From Flavimaribacter sp039888615 (lineage in GTDB: Bacteria; Pseudomonadota; Alphaproteobacteria; Rhizobiales; Rhizobiaceae): a stretch of 64,000 nt of DNA. The stretch is from assembly GCA_039888615.1 (NCBI GenBank), contig JBDQQS010000009.1. One strand, 5' to 3'. Numbering within the stretch: position 1 is the first letter of the stretch; each line of letters opens with the position of its first letter. The notes under the pieces are model-generated. The model had not been told where the DNA came from. It saw nothing but the letters and a program-made list of their open reading frames with translations, and made no database searches. A program made the translations under genes and the position numbers. This document shows positions 61,433-64,000 of the stretch, one piece after another.

Positions 61433-63388
61433 TCAGAACGCGGACGCCAGCCGGGCCGTTCCGCTTTCCGGATTGACCAGCTTGTCTATACGCTCACGTT
61501 CGCGCTGGAACTCAGCCAGCGCCTCGCCGGTCAAGGCCTTGCCTTCGGGCAGGCGCACGCGCATCGGATCGACCTTGCGGCCGTTGACGATCAGTTCGTA
61601 GTGAAGATGCGGACCGGTGGACAGGCCAGTCGATCCGACATAACCGATCACCTGACCCTGCCGCACCCTTGTTCCCGGCGCGATGCCCTTGGCGATCGAG
61701 GTCTGGTGCGAATAGGAGCTTTCGTAGCCGTTGGGATGGCGAATGATGGTCTGCTTGCCGTAGCCGCCCTTGTTCCAGCCGGCCTTCTCGACCACGCCGT
61801 TGCCGGCGGCGATGATCGGCGTGCCGCGCGGCGCCGCCCAGTCCACGCCAGTGTGCATGCGGCGGTATTTGAGGATCGGGTGGCGGCGCATGCCGAAGCC
61901 CGACCGGAAGCGGCCGTTGGGCACCGGATTCCTGATCAGGAACTGGCGCGCGCTGCGACCTTCCGGATCATAATAGTCGATGGCTCCGGTTTCGGGATTT
62001 TGGAAACGGTAGAGTTGGACATCATTGTTGCCGAAGGTCGCCTTGACGAACAGCAATTGCGAATCGATGTCGGCGGCTTCCGTCTGTTCGTTGACCGAAA
62101 ACAGCGCTTCCATCGTGTCGGTGGGCTTCAGTTTCGCCTGGAAATCGACGCTGCTTGCGAGCATTCTCACCAGCTTGTCGGTCATGTCCAGATCCATGCC
62201 GTAGGACAGGGCTGCACGGAAGATGCCGTCATAGATGCGGGGCAGATCGCGCCCGGACGAGACGGCGACCGGCTGGTTGTCAAAGGCGGTTTCCACAGCC
62301 GCCGATTTCGGCGGCTCTTCGGCGGATGCGAGGATTTCGCTGTCGTTGATTGCGACGGATCCGCGGTGCCTGCTCCCGGTATAGACGGACGCGCGGATGA
62401 TACGCTTGTTCGCGCCGCGCTGTTCGAGGCCGAGGCGCACCACGTCGCCTTCGGAAAGATCTTCGGAACCGGTCTCGCCGGCCAGGAAATCGGAAAAATA
62501 CTGCGCCTGGCTCTTGTCGTATCCTGCTTCCGCCAGCGCGTCCACGATCTTGACGGAAGACCGGATCGGGATGATGTCGTCGATATACTCGATGGCGTTG
62601 GCGTTTGACGTCTGGACAGGGCTGACGGAAACATTTTCCGCGACGACCTTTGCATTGAGATTCGTTGCTTCGGCAAACGGACCGTCCGCGCCATTGAAGG
62701 TCTGCGGGTTGACATAATGCATGGCCGCCACCTGCAGCTTGCCATTGTCGAGCGCCATCTCGCTTTTGCGCGCAATTTCCTCTGCTTCGTCGGCGGTCAG
62801 ATTTGCGGCGTAGACATAGGGAACTGCGGTCAGCGGAAACTCGGTGATCTTCAGGCTTATTTCCGATTCGACGTCAGCGCCGTAGATGACGCCGGTCGGA
62901 GCCGCCGGCGCTTCTTCCTCTTCCTCTCCGGACGAGAATATTTTCAGCGGATCGAATTTCGGATAGTCGATCTTTGCGCCATGATTGGCGGCAAGCGCCA
63001 TCTTCACATGCGCAAAAGGCTTGCTTCGGATGACGCTGCGGTCGCCTTCGTCGATCATGGTCGAGACCTCGATGATCGATCGGTCTGTCGGTTTCGCTGC
63101 GATTGCAGTGCCGACAAGCCGGCTGCCTTTTGCGGCGCCGAGCGAGTTCGTGCGGCCGGTTTCCGTTTCGGTGGAAGCATAGGCTTCGCCCGGAATGGCC
63201 AGCTGTTCGCGTCCGTCGAGGGCTGCAAACAGCGCAATGCCCATCAGGGCGCTGGAGGTGATGCCTGTCAGAAAGGTGCCGGACAGCCAGCGAATGGAGA
63301 CTTCACGACGATCGGGAGCTTTGCGGCCGTCCGCCAGAAGCGGTTCGTCCTCCCCCAATTGTTTCGCTACATCACTCTCTTTCGCCAT
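61433..63388 (-). CDS. M23 family peptidoglycan endopeptidase
   Basis: 651 residues. A cytoplasmic start and one membrane helix (about residues 36-55) are followed by a long periplasmic part and a LytM domain near the C-terminus. Its zinc ligands are in MHTGVDWAAPRGTPI (H and D, about 510) and HLHYELIVNGRKVDP (about 591). It should cut peptide cross-links in peptidoglycan, or act as a cell-separation factor. The middle part holds a second-domain region (about 150-450) with no motif I recognise. It is convergent with clpB. Confidence 0.9.
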   Translation of the reverse strand: MAKESDVAKQLGEDEPLLADGRKAPDRREVSIRWLSGTFLTGITSSALMGIALFAALDGREQLAIPGEAYASTETETGRTNSLGAAKGSRLVGTAIAAKPTDRSIIEVSTMIDEGDRSVIRSKPFAHVKMALAANHGAKIDYPKFDPLKIFSSGEEEEEAPAAPTGVIYGADVESEISLKITEFPLTAVPYVYAANLTADEAEEIARKSEMALDNGKLQVAAMHYVNPQTFNGADGPFAEATNLNAKVVAENVSVSPVQTSNANAIEYIDDIIPIRSSVKIVDALAEAGYDKSQAQYFSDFLAGETGSEDLSEGDVVRLGLEQRGANKRIIRASVYTGSRHRGSVAINDSEILASAEEPPKSAAVETAFDNQPVAVSSGRDLPRIYDGIFRAALSYGMDLDMTDKLVRMLASSVDFQAKLKPTDTMEALFSVNEQTEAADIDSQLLFVKATFGNNDVQLYRFQNPETGAIDYYDPEGRSARQFLIRNPVPNGRFRSGFGMRRHPILKYRRMHTGVDWAAPRGTPIIAAGNGVVEKAGWNKGGYGKQTIIRHPNGYESSYSHQTSIAKGIAPGTRVRQGQVIGYVGSTGLSTGPHLHYELIVNGRKVDPMRVRLPEGKALTGEALAEFQRERERIDKLVNPESGTARLASAF

Positions 63389-63862
63389 CGTTGGTCGTCT
63401 GTCCCCACATCCTTTATCGATTGCGACGCCGGCTCACGAAATATCAATCATTTCATGTGCCTCGTCGATCGCGGCGAGTCAATCTCCGGCCGAATCATTC
63501 ACCCGAAATATAGAGAAACGTCCCGAATGCATACATGATTTCATGTTGCACCTCCGAGTCCCGTCGGGAACACCCTGCAGGCTGTTGCTTTATTGAGGCA
63601 GCAATAGGGCATTGGAGCGCTTGTCCAGAGAATGTTTTGCGCTTTGTGTGACGGGGTGCGGCGAAAACATGAAAAAAATTTGGATTACGGTCTAAAAAAT
63701 TATGACTATATCCCCATATTAGAAGGACCGGCGCATATCCATATCGCCGGTCATCACTCTATCAGCAAGCATGAATAGCCCGGTTTTAGGGGCTTTCAAC
63801 ACGATCTTCCCGATAGTCGTTCGCGCCTGTCAGAAAACTTTCACAGAGTTGGAAAATAGGTG
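63389..63862. other. Intergenic region upstream of the M23 gene
   Basis: 474 nt without a supportable gene, AT-richer than the neighbours. It must hold the minus-strand promoter of the peptidase. One clear dyad, GACCGGCG and CGCCGGTC around an 11-nt loop, lies at 63726-63752, without a T-run on either side. Nothing else could be identified. Confidence 0.4.
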
Positions 63863-63892
63863 TTGACTTGCTGAAACTGTGTTGGGTATATA
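63863..63892 (+). promoter_or_regulatory. Strong sigma70-type promoter, probably of an rRNA operon
   Basis: TTGACT (63863-63868) and TATATA (63887-63892), 18 nt apart, are followed by GCGCC. The downstream 100 nt contain no start codon with an RBS but a short hairpin (GTCGCC-GCT-GGCGAC at 63913-63927) and a G/T-rich leader, resembling rRNA operon leaders of Hyphomicrobiales. The 16S gene itself would lie beyond the window, so this is an inference. Confidence 0.5.
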
Positions 63893-64000
63893 GCGCCACC
63901 AACGAGGGCGGTGTCGCCGCTGGCGACGGTACGTTTTGCCTTGTTGGTTTCCGGAATGGGCTTTTGGGCTTTGTTTTGGACCTGGACGGGACTTTAGGTT

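Noticed and set aside
1..64000. CRISPR array
   Set aside because: No regularly spaced direct repeats with unique spacers were found; the repeats seen are isolated palindromes.

Overview
The window is 64 kb of high-GC chromosomal DNA from an alphaproteobacterium, most likely a Hyphomicrobiales (Rhizobiales) member. The assignment rests on gene content and order known for that group: ftsE-ftsX-YdcF-plsC, hpt-cpdR, argH-lipoprotein-lysA-TIGR02302, secA next to a parvulin and argJ, comF-grxC-nitrilase-DUF1178-ubiG-lysC-ptsP-prfA-prmC-DUF4167-clpB, and a TlpA gene divergent from argH. I could not run a phylogeny, so the order-level call is an inference. Most of the window is core housekeeping sequence packed in short operons with small gaps or 4-8 bp overlaps.

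Layout. 1-3 kb: the 5' end of plsC, a YdcF/DUF218 protein and FtsXE (division and envelope). 3-5 kb: purine salvage (hpt), CpdR and a LysE exporter. 5-11.6 kb: the Q-rich TIGR02302 membrane protein, lysA, a small lipoprotein and argH, with TlpA divergent. 11.6-21 kb: dehydrogenases, a class III cyclase, a macrodomain protein, TrkH, 3-hydroxybutyryl-CoA dehydrogenase with ETF (fatty-acid oxidation electron flow), a rhomboid protease and a cobalamin adenosyltransferase. 21-29.5 kb: SDR, BrkB-type membrane protein, GluQRS, an AlkA-type glycosylase, HNH nuclease, DsbB, a DedA-type protein, tRNA-Leu(CAA) and a K+/H+ antiporter. 29.8-31.5 kb: an acyl-CoA synthetase.

31.5-36 kb is the only clearly accessory stretch. 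It holds a protein of an 'NRANS..KSTGPRTPAGKA' family whose frame has lost its own stop, then two visibly AT-richer convergent genes: one with a HEPN-like RN-x3-H motif and one of the DUF2971 family. After them come an orphan HicB-like antitoxin and a BrnT-like toxin/HTH antitoxin module whose toxin looks frameshifted. Palindromic REP-like repeats are concentrated around the module; a second group lies at 50-51 kb.

36-64 kb returns to core genes: CelD-like GNAT plus a polysaccharide flippase, secA, parvulin, argJ, GNAT-mutT, PPK2, methyltransferase, comF, grxC, nitrilase-like amidase, DUF1178, VOC protein, ubiG, lysC, ptsP, prfA, prmC, DUF4167, clpB and an M23 peptidase. The window ends about 100 nt past a strong sigma70-type promoter that looks like that of an rRNA operon.

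The most interesting non-coding signals are a pair of mutually exclusive hairpins directly upstream of lysC (attenuator-like, with a possible 29-codon leader peptide), a near-consensus heat-shock (RpoH) promoter in front of clpB, and the REP-like families.
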